A DNA stretch of 37,237 nt from Bacteroidales bacterium (GTDB lineage: Bacteria > Bacteroidota > Bacteroidia > Bacteroidales > P3), in contig JAFVWV010000085.1 of assembly GCA_017501495.1 (NCBI GenBank), positions 1 to 37,237 of the forward strand. Direction: 5' to 3'. How positions within the stretch are numbered: position 1 is the first letter of the stretch; the number at the start of each line of letters is the position of its first letter. The position numbers and the translations under genes are program-made. Positions 15,801-22,002 of the stretch are shown here, one piece after another. The notes beneath the pieces were generated by a model. That model was not told the DNA's origin, searched no databases, and was given only the letters and a program-made list of their open reading frames with translations.

Positions 15801-18374
15801 CTGCGCACCATACCGGAGGGCGAACATGCGTCGGTGCGCTTAGGCAACTGGGCCAGTGGTGGCAACGCCTCGCCCCAGGCCGAAAGCATCACATACGGCA
15901 TGACGGTTGATGCCGACGATGCCGACCTGCTCCTTCTGCGCTATGCCGCCGTGCTGCAAGACCCCGAACACGCGCCGTCGCTGCAGCCACGTTTCCGTAT
16001 GGAGATATTGAACCAGCAGGGACAGTTGATAGATTCGTGCAGCATGGCCGACTTTATAGCCAACGCAGCCCTCGGCTGGAACCAGGCCCCCAACGAGGTG
16101 TTGTGGAAGGATTGGACCACGGTGGGCGTGGATCTCACCGCCTACAACGGACAGACTATCTTCGTGCGGCTGACCACCAACGACTGCGGCGAGGGTTCGC
16201 ATTTCGGATATGCCTATTTCACCCTGCGGTGCGCCCACAAGCGTATGTTGACCGAGGGGTGCAGCGATGTGCCGAGCAACCGCTTCACGGTGCCCGACGG
16301 ATTCGTCTACCGCTGGTGGTCGTCGGCAGACTCGACACAGGTCATCTCCGACTCGGCGAGCATCCTCGTACCGTCGGACAATTCGGTGACTTACTACTGC
16401 CGGCTTTCGTTCGTGGACAATCCTGGATGCGCCTTCACCATGAGCGCTTTTGCCGGGGCTCGCTATCCGCTGGCCTTGTTCGACACGGCGATGAGTGTGG
16501 CCGACTGCCAGTTTGACGTGAGTTTCTACAACCGGAGTACCATCTCGATGGACGGCATCACCCCGGTGGGTACAGACGAGGCCTGCGAATCTTTCCGCTG
16601 GCTGATGCCCGACGGCAGCGAGAGCACTGCAGCTGTGCCTGCCATACACCTTGACGATACCGGAAGCATCACCCTCTCGCTAATAGCGGGTATAGCCAAC
16701 GACCAGTGCCTCGACACGCTGACGCGCACCATCGATGTGCGCCATCCGCACCACTATGCCTCACTTGATGGTCCGACGGAACGCTGCGCCAACTGGGAGG
16801 CCGACACTGTGCGCGCACAGTATGCCTACAGCTGTATTTGGGGCGATGGCAGCGCCGACCAATCCGCCGTGTTGGCCCCGACGACCGACACCGTGCTCAC
16901 CTGCTACACCATTGACTATAATGGATGCCGCGACACCTTGACACATCTTCTTGCTGTGCACAACACCACACTGCAGACTTATTCGGATACACTGTGCTCG
17001 TCGGCGCTCAGCTATGCCTGGCTCGACACTGTGGTGACTTTCCTGCGCACAGACGATATCGCCACGGCACGTCTCGACCGGCTTGACCGCTATGGGTGCG
17101 ACAGCACGATGACGCTCAGCTTGAGCCTGTGGCCATCGTATGCACCGCAGTTGTACGACACCATCTGCGACGACGAAGTGTGCCCCTTCTACGACACCCT
17201 GCTGGCTGCCACCGGCTCATATCTCTACCACGACAGCACCATGCATGGTTGCGACAGCGCCGTCAGCCTGCACCTTAGCGTCATGCCGCGCCGCTGGAGC
17301 GACGATGTGCGTCAGGTCTGCGACTCGTTGCGATGGACTGACGGCCGCCTTTACACTGCAGACACCACCGGCCCCACCGACACGATGTATACCGTCTTTG
17401 GCTGCGACAGCGTTGTGAGCCTGCATCTGACGGTGAATTATGCCGCTCACGGCAATACCACCGACATAGCATGCGCTTCGAGCGACTACACATGGCGTGG
17501 CCACACCATAGCAGCCGACACGACGCTGCGTGAAGTGACGCTCACCACCGTGACCGACACTTTCAGCACCGTGGCCGGATGCGACAGCATTCTCAGTCTC
17601 AGCCTGACCCTCATGCCCAAGCTGCATGCCGATATACGTTTGGAGTATCTCTGTGCCGATACCATGTATCGCCTTGTGGCGTTGACTGATGCTCCGCATT
17701 GGTATTGGGCGTCGTCGACGCATGCAATCGACGGCCGCGACTATATCGATATCCGCCCAAACAAACAGACGCTCTACACGCTCACTGCCGACTATGGCAC
17801 CCCGCCTTTATGCGCCGTCGGGAGCACTTTGATGCTTGACCCGTATGATATGCCTGAGGCCAAACTGCGTGTGGCGCCGCAGCTGCTCTCGCCCGAGAAC
17901 CTTGACTTCGAGGCGCGCGATGTGGGCCGCTTTTATGGCGAGCGGGCATGGTACTATAAAGGCGAGTTGCTGTCATCGACAGAGCGAGCGGTGCATCTCA
18001 GCGCCGAGCCTGCCGACGACACCGTCGGCGTGGCCCTCGTCGTGGGCGACAGCCACTGCTACGACACAGCTTTGGTGCTGATACCCGTGGAGAGCAGCGC
18101 CCTGCGTGCGCCCAATGTCTTCACACCCGATGCCGACGAGAACCGCACCTTCCGTGTGGCGAAGTTCCATATCGCTCAATTCGAAATAAGAATCTACAAC
18201 CGTCGTGGCATGTTGGTGTACAAGAGTGCCGACCGGGATTTCGAATGGGACGGCCGTGCCCTCGACGGCACACCCTGCCAGGAAGGGGCCTATGTCTATC
18301 ATATCATCTACACAACCACTTTCCGTCCGACGGAGAAGCACAAAGAGGTCGGCACGGTGTTGCTGTTGAGGTGA
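9894..18374 (+). CDS. Giant multidomain surface protein with T9SS type B sorting domain
   Basis: About 2,826 residues. Signal peptide MRRWWLILVSLLALSVAVQGQ. Eight modules of roughly 220-260 residues follow, starting near bases 9978, 10700, 11380, 12033, 12783, 13450, 14130 and 14927. Each has an opening motif such as PYCENFE, a jelly-roll-like beta domain (VDTL...W....V.L....G..R.IALR...G...IDN...), then a fibronectin-III-like part with EYGPAGFAPGSGT and L.P.T.Y.. motifs. The module near 14130 lacks the usual ENF motif. Bases 15600-16250 hold a longer beta domain; 16250-16990 resemble PKD-like domains; 17000-17620 carry four GCDS...LSLTL repeats. The last about 85 residues (PNVFTPDADENRTFRV ... 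FEIRIYNRRGMLVYKS ... WDGRALDGTPCQEGAYVYHI) are the gliding-motility-type T9SS type B signal. Likely an adhesin or matrix protein exported by T9SS; the ligand is unknown. The start is set by the promoter at 9880. Confidence 0.9.
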   Translation: MRRWWLILVSLLALSVAVQGQNCDTLETPFSETFDGYGTGASLMPPCWTATRNYDLGYPPHLMASPHGGSGSALVLYPGTLAESHYSMVIAPPVGGLASLDGIYLVMRILAPNTSARLVVGLCQDTGRYTRAFVPVDTLHVDQGNRWQEVVVDLGAYTGTGRRVALRMDRGLQADSSEFYIDNLRITGCGTTEPWASHLGSDRLTLHFESFGVGTVEVAYGDTLISPAVSPLAISGLTPDSDYLFSIGCADGQHRLLGVRTMESAGIVAAYTERFDAVGGAMPAYWRRPMANQPRIDGGALLFTPVGDSSMAVLPRLAEGDVQQMMLAFNLGGSGTAAMVVGVMEYAAEPSSFVAIDTLWPADDAVGLTSLAPYGGEGKYVALMAVGSGTLRVDNLRLARCLADGLTPYNLTDEGITLVWDTLYLAPDATLSIEYGPAGFAPGSGTTFAATTPPMDIAGMAADTEYDLYLLGSCGDRPSEAERITFRTFAHEVQPPYCEGFEQGSTLPQGWVCASGSAAVTADALRGSHALRLDAATLALPLLGSEAGDTVLLDFYGYGTSPLVVGLADNPYAAVTPVDTLAAGADWVRQRIVLADAAGRCPVLTAAGRWTIDAIGLRRSAVADVSVSAIGLDRARISWQGPDSVRIEYKAVTSAAADFEPGSGTSLVAVADTLISGLQPGTNYRVHVDLADGGGADCSYLSFSFATLDPPLEVPWCANYDGDAVGTLPQGWRRLSDVGEYPIVSTERRHSGGRSLLLTADAARRTIAILPDATACSDARTVALWTNRLQSDATLEFGVMTDITDSSTFMPTDTLGLGPADQWRSHLLHIDSLGNRHMALRLGSTGGTVRLFIDDVCVENCAAYNLHAYNIDSTGFNLSWNARDSLALLCTVSSNGRTTNDTLYTSPARIEGLDSGTSYFVSITTLCGCGATGVSYSTGYSSNGPVPVRTYGFSINTRVSPAATPYCENFESLPTGSMPSYWRSRLATSTDQNSHGGDKCLRIFAGGSIIMRQITDANQMRLSLHLYANNEAMMEDGAVVVGLMADPDSANTFTPTDTLHVTALGQWQHHVARLGTDADTGRYITLRVAAANGMLYVDDVVVARCAIDSAAVSASGIVTWSGADSVMVEYGPAGFARGSGTVDTAVQPYTLAGLEEGMAYDIYLKPICDGGSCQSMRLELGNVRLTPYCENFDAVPLQGMANGWTVGRTYKSTPAISTVGTRTLKMSGAAGNRSIAVMPDLAVDDIEAHELTLSLRTSKASRARLLVGTIAEGNDPNTFSAHDTLTVAESNTWQRLRLPLSHHSGGRIALACEASVHEADIWIDSIGITRGLWPSVHAVSARRVSILGTGGYYVDYATVNIPQGEGTQLHIADSAYDIGGMSPGASYRFYFAADSGGTCLEPIVVTMPTEVALPYCYGNDTAAVIILPEPAADSLGTLHLYYSQRGASPIEVGVMTQRGDWSTFTPIDTTASTTTAWTAQHVSIASYTGSGRFIALRTTDGSNTLVDGLMLSRCELPAVELTIENKLIVSGSGTIEYGLAGTPQGEGIVVQAPDTVSLADSTDYEIFRRCADESNTCADPIRVETYIDHCPLPDSLLVAQPGSGIVELRWDSAFSDFYIEYALSGSAQGSGTTVRADAQPLTLMLAPDTLYDLYVRCDSLQTTTRVPQRLRTLAAMTGVPYCNTFDDGMAGWRVMQYNQDGVVSVEDGHLSVSNYYGVTYLVLPQPDVDSLRRLNVTLRARFRESNGHTLTLGTMSDAADTDTFDPLASFTSMGGGYTRCFHSLANYYGNGRFLALRLRDDDILDIDEISLGICAAYGFSMTEMESDHVVFEWQQTGNPDITIEYGEQGFAAGSGTIVHPTVSPCRIDGLSPLTNYAFYVGSQCSEACDSAFIEPQASLRDTFFTFTPQGGTGCIDYTDLRASYVTCSYGSYLNPMASQGAVDYGYLSAQSRHTVHFDTNERDARTQGLLRTIPEGEHASVRLGNWASGGNASPQAESITYGMTVDADDADLLLLRYAAVLQDPEHAPSLQPRFRMEILNQQGQLIDSCSMADFIANAALGWNQAPNEVLWKDWTTVGVDLTAYNGQTIFVRLTTNDCGEGSHFGYAYFTLRCAHKRMLTEGCSDVPSNRFTVPDGFVYRWWSSADSTQVISDSASILVPSDNSVTYYCRLSFVDNPGCAFTMSAFAGARYPLALFDTAMSVADCQFDVSFYNRSTISMDGITPVGTDEACESFRWLMPDGSESTAAVPAIHLDDTGSITLSLIAGIANDQCLDTLTRTIDVRHPHHYASLDGPTERCANWEADTVRAQYAYSCIWGDGSADQSAVLAPTTDTVLTCYTIDYNGCRDTLTHLLAVHNTTLQTYSDTLCSSALSYAWLDTVVTFLRTDDIATARLDRLDRYGCDSTMTLSLSLWPSYAPQLYDTICDDEVCPFYDTLLAATGSYLYHDSTMHGCDSAVSLHLSVMPRRWSDDVRQVCDSLRWTDGRLYTADTTGPTDTMYTVFGCDSVVSLHLTVNYAAHGNTTDIACASSDYTWRGHTIAADTTLREVTLTTVTDTFSTVAGCDSILSLSLTLMPKLHADIRLEYLCADTMYRLVALTDAPHWYWASSTHAIDGRDYIDIRPNKQTLYTLTADYGTPPLCAVGSTLMLDPYDMPEAKLRVAPQLLSPENLDFEARDVGRFYGERAWYYKGELLSSTERAVHLSAEPADDTVGVALVVGDSHCYDTALVLIPVESSALRAPNVFTPDADENRTFRVAKFHIAQFEIRIYNRRGMLVYKSADRDFEWDGRALDGTPCQEGAYVYHIIYTTTFRPTEKHKEVGTVLLLR

Positions 18375-18506
18375 AGGAGTTAAAGAGGTGAAGGAGTTAA
18401 AGAAGTTAAGAAGTTAAGAAGTTAAAGAAGTTAAGACAATAGCGGCCAGCAGCCACATTTGTCTTAACTTCTTTAACTTCTTAACTTCTTAACTTCTTTA
18501 ACTCCT
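18369..18506. repeat. Palindromic GAAGTTAA array after the giant gene
   Basis: Arms 18392-18439 and 18459-18506 are perfect 48-bp inverted repeats around a 19-nt loop, made of 8-9 bp units (AAGTTAAG, AAGTTAAAG). A 17-bp direct duplication (GAGGTGAAGGAGTTAAA, twice) precedes the left arm, and its first copy supplies the last codon and stop of the giant gene. It lies between two convergent genes, so it may also end transcription in both directions. Confidence 0.95.
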
Positions 18507-18528
18507 CAGACTTCGTTAAGTCTTGAGG
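18504..18528 (-). terminator. Terminator hairpin after raiA
   Basis: On the minus strand CCTCAAGACTT-AACG-AAGTCTGAGG forms a stem with one bulged base and a 4-nt loop, starting 4 nt after the raiA stop. It has no long T run and abuts the large AAGTTAA palindrome, which may add to termination. Confidence 0.6.
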
Positions 18529-18532
18529 GGGC

Positions 18533-18820
18533 TTATTTCCCTTTGTACTTCTCGATTTGCACTTTCATGGCGTCGATGCACTCGGTGACGGCCTGCTCGA
18601 AGCTGTCGGCCTGTTTGGTGACGAAGAGGTCGTTGCCGGGCACATAGAGGCGCATCTCGGCTATTTTGTTGTTTTCGCTCTCGGGTTTGTCGATTTTGAG
18701 GAACACCTCGCATTTGACGGCACGGTCGATCATACGGTCCAGTTTCGAGACCTTCTCGTTGATGAATTGCTCCAGTTTCTCGTCAGCCGTAAATTTGGCT
18801 GTGTTGATGATTGTGTTCAT
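18533..18820 (-). CDS. raiA: Ribosome hibernation factor, short HPF/RaiA type
   Basis: 95 residues, the short single-domain form. It binds the 30S decoding region in stationary phase or stress and silences ribosomes. The sequence follows the beta-alpha-beta-beta-beta-alpha plan: MNTIINTAKFTADEKLEQFINEKVSKLDRMI, then KCEVFLKIDKPESENNKIAEMRLYVPGNDLFVTKQADSFEQAVTECIDAMKVQIEKYKGK. It follows xerC by 39 bp on the same strand, the usual Bacteroidetes arrangement, and has an unusually strong Shine-Dalgarno sequence. Confidence 0.92.
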   Translation of the reverse strand: MNTIINTAKFTADEKLEQFINEKVSKLDRMIDRAVKCEVFLKIDKPESENNKIAEMRLYVPGNDLFVTKQADSFEQAVTECIDAMKVQIEKYKGK

Positions 18821-18825
18821 ATTGT

Positions 18826-18832
18826 CCTCCTT
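18826..18832 (-). promoter_or_regulatory. Strong Shine-Dalgarno (AAGGAGG) before raiA
   Basis: On the minus strand AAGGAGG lies 5 nt before the ATG at 18820. This is nearly the full anti-SD complement. Most other starts in this window have no such site, as is usual for Bacteroidetes, so raiA may be translated by a distinct route. Confidence 0.75.
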
Positions 18833-18859
18833 TTTTGGGTTGGTATGTTGTTGTTTTTT

Positions 18860-19756
18860 TTACTTCTTTCTTCCACGAGGGTGGGCCGTGCGGTAGACAT
18901 CTTTCAGGTGCTCGCGTGTGACGTGGGTGTAGACCTCGGTTGTGGCCAGGTCGGCATGGCCGAGCAGCTCTTTGATGGCCATCAGGTCGCCTCCTTCGTC
19001 GAGTATGTGGGTGGCGAAGCTGTGGCGGAAGACGTGTGGCGACACGCGGTCGGCCGTGGTCAGGCCCGTCATGTAGCGCCGCACGATGGTGTACACCTGC
19101 GAGGGGTTCAGCTGTCCGCCCCGCTTGCCGGTGAAGAGCCATTCTGTCGGCTCCAATTCCTGATGCTTTAACGCGAGATAATCGGAAATATTGTGTGCCA
19201 GTTCGTTTTCTATCGGTACGAGTCGTTCTTTGTTGCGTTTGCCGAGCACTTTGACGGTGAGGCCCGAGAGGTCTACCGATGTCTCGCGCAGGCCGACGAG
19301 CTCGGAGCGGCGGATGCCCGTCTCGTAGAGTATGCGCAGGATCAGCGCGTCGCGACGGCCCCAGATGTCGTCGCCGCAAAGGCCGGCGTCGTAGAGGTGC
19401 TCCAGCTCGCTCTCTTTGTAGAAGACGGGCATGCGCTTGGGTCCGCGCGGTGCCGATACTTTGGCCATGAGGTCGACCTCGACGATGCCGCGGCGGCGCA
19501 GGTAGCGCAGCCAGCTGCTGACCGACGACAGGCGGCGCTTCACCGTGCCGGGTGCCTCGCTGCGGTCCATGTGTTCCATTTGCCACCCGCGTATGTCGCG
19601 CGAGGTGAGGTCGGCTATGTCCACCACGTCCATCTGCGCCACATAGTCGCGCAGGTCGTCCAGATCGGCAATGTAGTTGCCCACGGTGCCGGCCGCCATG
19701 CGCCGCTCGGTGGCGATATAGTCGCGAAACAGGTCTATGGCTTCCTGAATGTTCAT
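18860..19756 (-). CDS. xerC: Tyrosine recombinase XerC/XerD type
   Basis: 298 residues, exactly the length of housekeeping Xer recombinases that resolve chromosome dimers at dif with FtsK. The N-terminal SAM-like domain spans about 1-100. Catalytic residues are present: Arg149 (TGIRRSEL), Lys173 (LGKRNKERLVP), His241 and Arg244 (SPHVFRHSFATHIL), His267 (LLGHADL) and nucleophile Tyr276 (TTEVYTHV). The start at 19756 is preferred over the longer frame because a full promoter lies just upstream. It is linked to raiA, so it is a core gene rather than a mobile-element integrase. XerC or XerD cannot be told apart here. It lies within the 10.3-kb segment bounded by the inverted long repeats. Confidence 0.9.
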   Translation of the reverse strand: MNIQEAIDLFRDYIATERRMAAGTVGNYIADLDDLRDYVAQMDVVDIADLTSRDIRGWQMEHMDRSEAPGTVKRRLSSVSSWLRYLRRRGIVEVDLMAKVSAPRGPKRMPVFYKESELEHLYDAGLCGDDIWGRRDALILRILYETGIRRSELVGLRETSVDLSGLTVKVLGKRNKERLVPIENELAHNISDYLALKHQELEPTEWLFTGKRGGQLNPSQVYTIVRRYMTGLTTADRVSPHVFRHSFATHILDEGGDLMAIKELLGHADLATTEVYTHVTREHLKDVYRTAHPRGRKK

Positions 19757-19762
19757 CGGGTG

Positions 19763-19794
19763 CAAAGATACGAAAAAAATCACTACCATGCAAA
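19763..19794 (-). promoter_or_regulatory. Complete Bacteroidetes promoter for xerC-raiA
   Basis: On the minus strand TTTG (19791-19794) and TATCTTTG (19763-19770) are separated by 20 nt, the ideal -33/-7 spacing. The ATG is only 6 nt beyond the -7 box, so the xerC mRNA should be leaderless or nearly so. Confidence 0.75.
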
Positions 19795-19871
19795 TTTTTA
19801 ACTTTTGGGTTTGGCAGTCGGCGAGGGGTCATTTTGCAACAGGCGTCGTATCAGCATTTTATCCTTGCCTC

Positions 19872-19996
19872 GGAAGGCACCTCTTGCCTCGTTGTACGCT
19901 ATATGTACGCTACTTGTACAGTACTTGTACGTTTATAAAGCGTACAAGTACTGTACATATACTGTACAAGTACTGTACAACGGCCGAACCGGTAGG
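19872..19996. repeat. Inverted long repeat, copy 2, with 8 x 11-bp palindromic array
   Basis: Reverse-complement copy of 9663-9788. The core at 19892-19979 is again eight 11-bp units (TTGTACGCTAT ... AGTACTGTACA), four forward and four inverted. The outer flanks GGAAGGCACCTCTTGCCTC and CGGCCGAACCGGTAGG match copy 1 with few changes. Beyond GGTAGG the copies diverge; copy 2 continues as CCGGTAGGCTACCGG, itself a small palindrome. It lies between the xerC promoter and the 3' end of the long minus-strand operon. Confidence 0.93.
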
Positions 19997-20039
19997 CTAC
20001 CGGATACGGGTGAAATGGGTAGGGTGGGGGGGACTTGCA

Positions 20040-21992
20040 CTAACGCGCCACCAGCCGGTTGGAGGTCATGCGCTGCATATAGCTTTGGATCACGGCTTCG
20101 AGGCTGCGGGTCATCTGCGCTTCGAGATCGGGCATGGTGCCGAGCAGGTTGCTTTGCTGCAGGGGGTCGGCGGCGTAGTTGTAGAGGGCTGTGGGGCGCG
20201 AGCCGTCGAAGAGGAGCACGTAGTCGCCGAGGATGTACTGGTAGATGCCGCCCGCATAGTTGACGGCCCAGTCGTCGGCCGGGCGGCCGAGCAGGTCTTT
20301 GCCGAAGGCGATGTAGGGCGCCCGGATGCCCAGGAGCGAGAGCAGGGTGGGCATGATGTCTATCTGCTGGGCCACACCGGGCTGTATGCCGCGCGGCAGG
20401 GTGCCGCTGGGGTCGAAGATGAGTATCGGGGCGGAGAAGACGCCCAGCGAGGTGCGATATTCGTCGTGGGCGCTCATGTTGGTGTGGTCGGATGTCAGGA
20501 CGAAGAGTGTGTTTTCGTACCATGGCTGGCGGCTGGCGGTCTGGAAAAAGCGGCGCAGTGCGTTGTCGGTGTAGCGGATGCATTTGTACATCGGCAGTGG
20601 CTGCTCTTCGGGATAGATGTCGCGGTATTGGTCGGGTATGTTGAAGGGATGGTGCGAGCTGGCGGTGAAAACGGCCGTCATGAAGGGCTCCGGCATGTCT
20701 GTCATGGTGAGTGCATAGAACTGCAGGAAGGGCTCGTCCCAGATGGCCCAGGTGCCGTCGAAGTCGGCTTCGGCGCCGAAGCGCGTGTCGGCGTCGTACT
20801 CTGTGCGGCCGTAGTAGCGCTGGAAGCCAGTGGTGCGTGCGAAGGCCTGGAAGCCCATCGAGCCGTTGTCGGCGCCGTGGAAGAAGGCTGTGCTGTAGCC
20901 CTCGGCCCCGAGGCTGGCGGCCAATCCGCCCACGTCGTTGAGCGACGAGGTGGTGAGGAAGAAGGGCTCGACAAACATCGGTATCGACGAGAGGATGGAC
21001 GGCATGCCGTCGATGCTCTTGCGGCCGTTGGCGAAGGTGTGCTCCCAAGTGAGAGAGTGCGCAAGCAGCGAGTCGGCAAAGGGGGTGAATCCGCGATAGT
21101 TGCCGCCGTCGAGGGTGCGGTTGTAAAAGCCTATGTATTCACGTCCGAAACTTTCGACGATAAGCACCACGACGTTGCGTCCGTGCAGCGGGCCTACGCT
21201 GTCGGCGGCGGCATGCAGGGGCGTGTAGATGCTGTCGAGCTCGGCGTCGTCCATATACTGCGGGTCGGCGAAGGGCGTCTTGCCGGCAGTGCGTATCATG
21301 GAGAAAGGCGTGTTGAGCACGATGGCGGACTCGGTGGGGGTGTTGACGTATTGGTTGGCATTGCTGATGGTGATGGGGCGCACGGCCTTGGTGAAGCCGC
21401 CCCGCATGGCGCCGACGCTCAGTACTGCCATAATGATCAATGCAGCGGCTTGTACCACATAGTAGCGCCAGAGCGGACGCTGCGGGCTATACCGCGGTTT
21501 GACGTAGAGGAAATGCATCGTCAGCAGCAGCACCACGCCGAGAACGAGGAAATACCAGTGCCGACCGAGTTCGACAAAGAATATGCTGCCGAGGTTGCCC
21601 TCGTTTGAAAACTCGCTGAAGAACGTCCATGTGGTGCGGCGGCCTGTGTACTGCGAATAGACGGCGTCGGCCAGGTTGGCGCTGAGACCCACGGTGTTGA
21701 CCACGAGGAAGAGCACCTTGCACATGGTGTGCCACCAGGGACGCTCTTTGACGTGGAGCGGCAACAGCATGAGGACAATCCATAGAGCATTGGTGTAGAA
21801 GATGGCCGACGAGTCGAAACGCAGACTGCCGCAAAGCACCTCGGCGGAGGATAGAGCATCCCACGTCGGGGCGAAGATATTCCAATTCTCCATGATATAG
21901 GCCCAACGGGTGATCATGTAGACCGCGTAGACGATGGCCAGGTTGGCCACGACGGCCACAATGTTGCTGAAAGGGGTGTTGCGGAGCTTCAT
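20040..21992 (-). CDS. LTA-synthase/sulfatase-family membrane phosphotransferase
   Basis: 650 residues from MKLRNTPFSN: about five N-terminal membrane helices (to about 195), then an extracytoplasmic alkaline-phosphatase-superfamily domain. Metal site NVVVLIVESFGREYIGFY (273-290; Glu280), nucleophile region FANGRKSIDGMPSI (320-332; Ser326 at the usual Thr/Ser position), then ASSHHPFNIP and LTSDHTN for metal binding. Gram-negative relatives transfer phosphoglycerol or phosphoethanolamine from phospholipid to a glycan or lipid A. The substrate here is unknown. The start at 21992 lies 11 bp after the MBOAT stop; the longer frame from 22055 would overlap that gene by 50 bp. It is the last gene of the operon, and copy 2 of the inverted repeat follows 44 bp on. 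Confidence 0.87.
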   Translation of the reverse strand: MKLRNTPFSNIVAVVANLAIVYAVYMITRWAYIMENWNIFAPTWDALSSAEVLCGSLRFDSSAIFYTNALWIVLMLLPLHVKERPWWHTMCKVLFLVVNTVGLSANLADAVYSQYTGRRTTWTFFSEFSNEGNLGSIFFVELGRHWYFLVLGVVLLLTMHFLYVKPRYSPQRPLWRYYVVQAAALIIMAVLSVGAMRGGFTKAVRPITISNANQYVNTPTESAIVLNTPFSMIRTAGKTPFADPQYMDDAELDSIYTPLHAAADSVGPLHGRNVVVLIVESFGREYIGFYNRTLDGGNYRGFTPFADSLLAHSLTWEHTFANGRKSIDGMPSILSSIPMFVEPFFLTTSSLNDVGGLAASLGAEGYSTAFFHGADNGSMGFQAFARTTGFQRYYGRTEYDADTRFGAEADFDGTWAIWDEPFLQFYALTMTDMPEPFMTAVFTASSHHPFNIPDQYRDIYPEEQPLPMYKCIRYTDNALRRFFQTASRQPWYENTLFVLTSDHTNMSAHDEYRTSLGVFSAPILIFDPSGTLPRGIQPGVAQQIDIMPTLLSLLGIRAPYIAFGKDLLGRPADDWAVNYAGGIYQYILGDYVLLFDGSRPTALYNYAADPLQQSNLLGTMPDLEAQMTRSLEAVIQSYMQRMTSNRLVAR

Positions 21993-22002
21993 GGCTTCAG
22001 AA

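Noticed and set aside
14349..15827. 492-residue open frame on the minus strand, with others at 10794-11954 and 15840-16649
   Set aside because: Antisense to the giant T9SS gene, which has clear domains throughout; the His/Cys-rich composition is typical of mirrored codons.
18860..19756. Integrase of a mobile element
   Set aside because: Length of 298 residues, a full promoter and coupling to raiA match the housekeeping Xer gene; no excisionase, mobilisation or cargo genes and no att-like direct repeats were seen.
9663..19996. Composite transposon bounded by inverted repeats
   Set aside because: No transposase, no target-site duplication that I can see, and the contents are core or surface genes; the repeats are palindromic arrays, not IS ends.
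19749..21608. 619-residue open frame on the plus strand
   Set aside because: Runs through the palindromic array and antisense to the LTA-synthase-like gene; no family resemblance.
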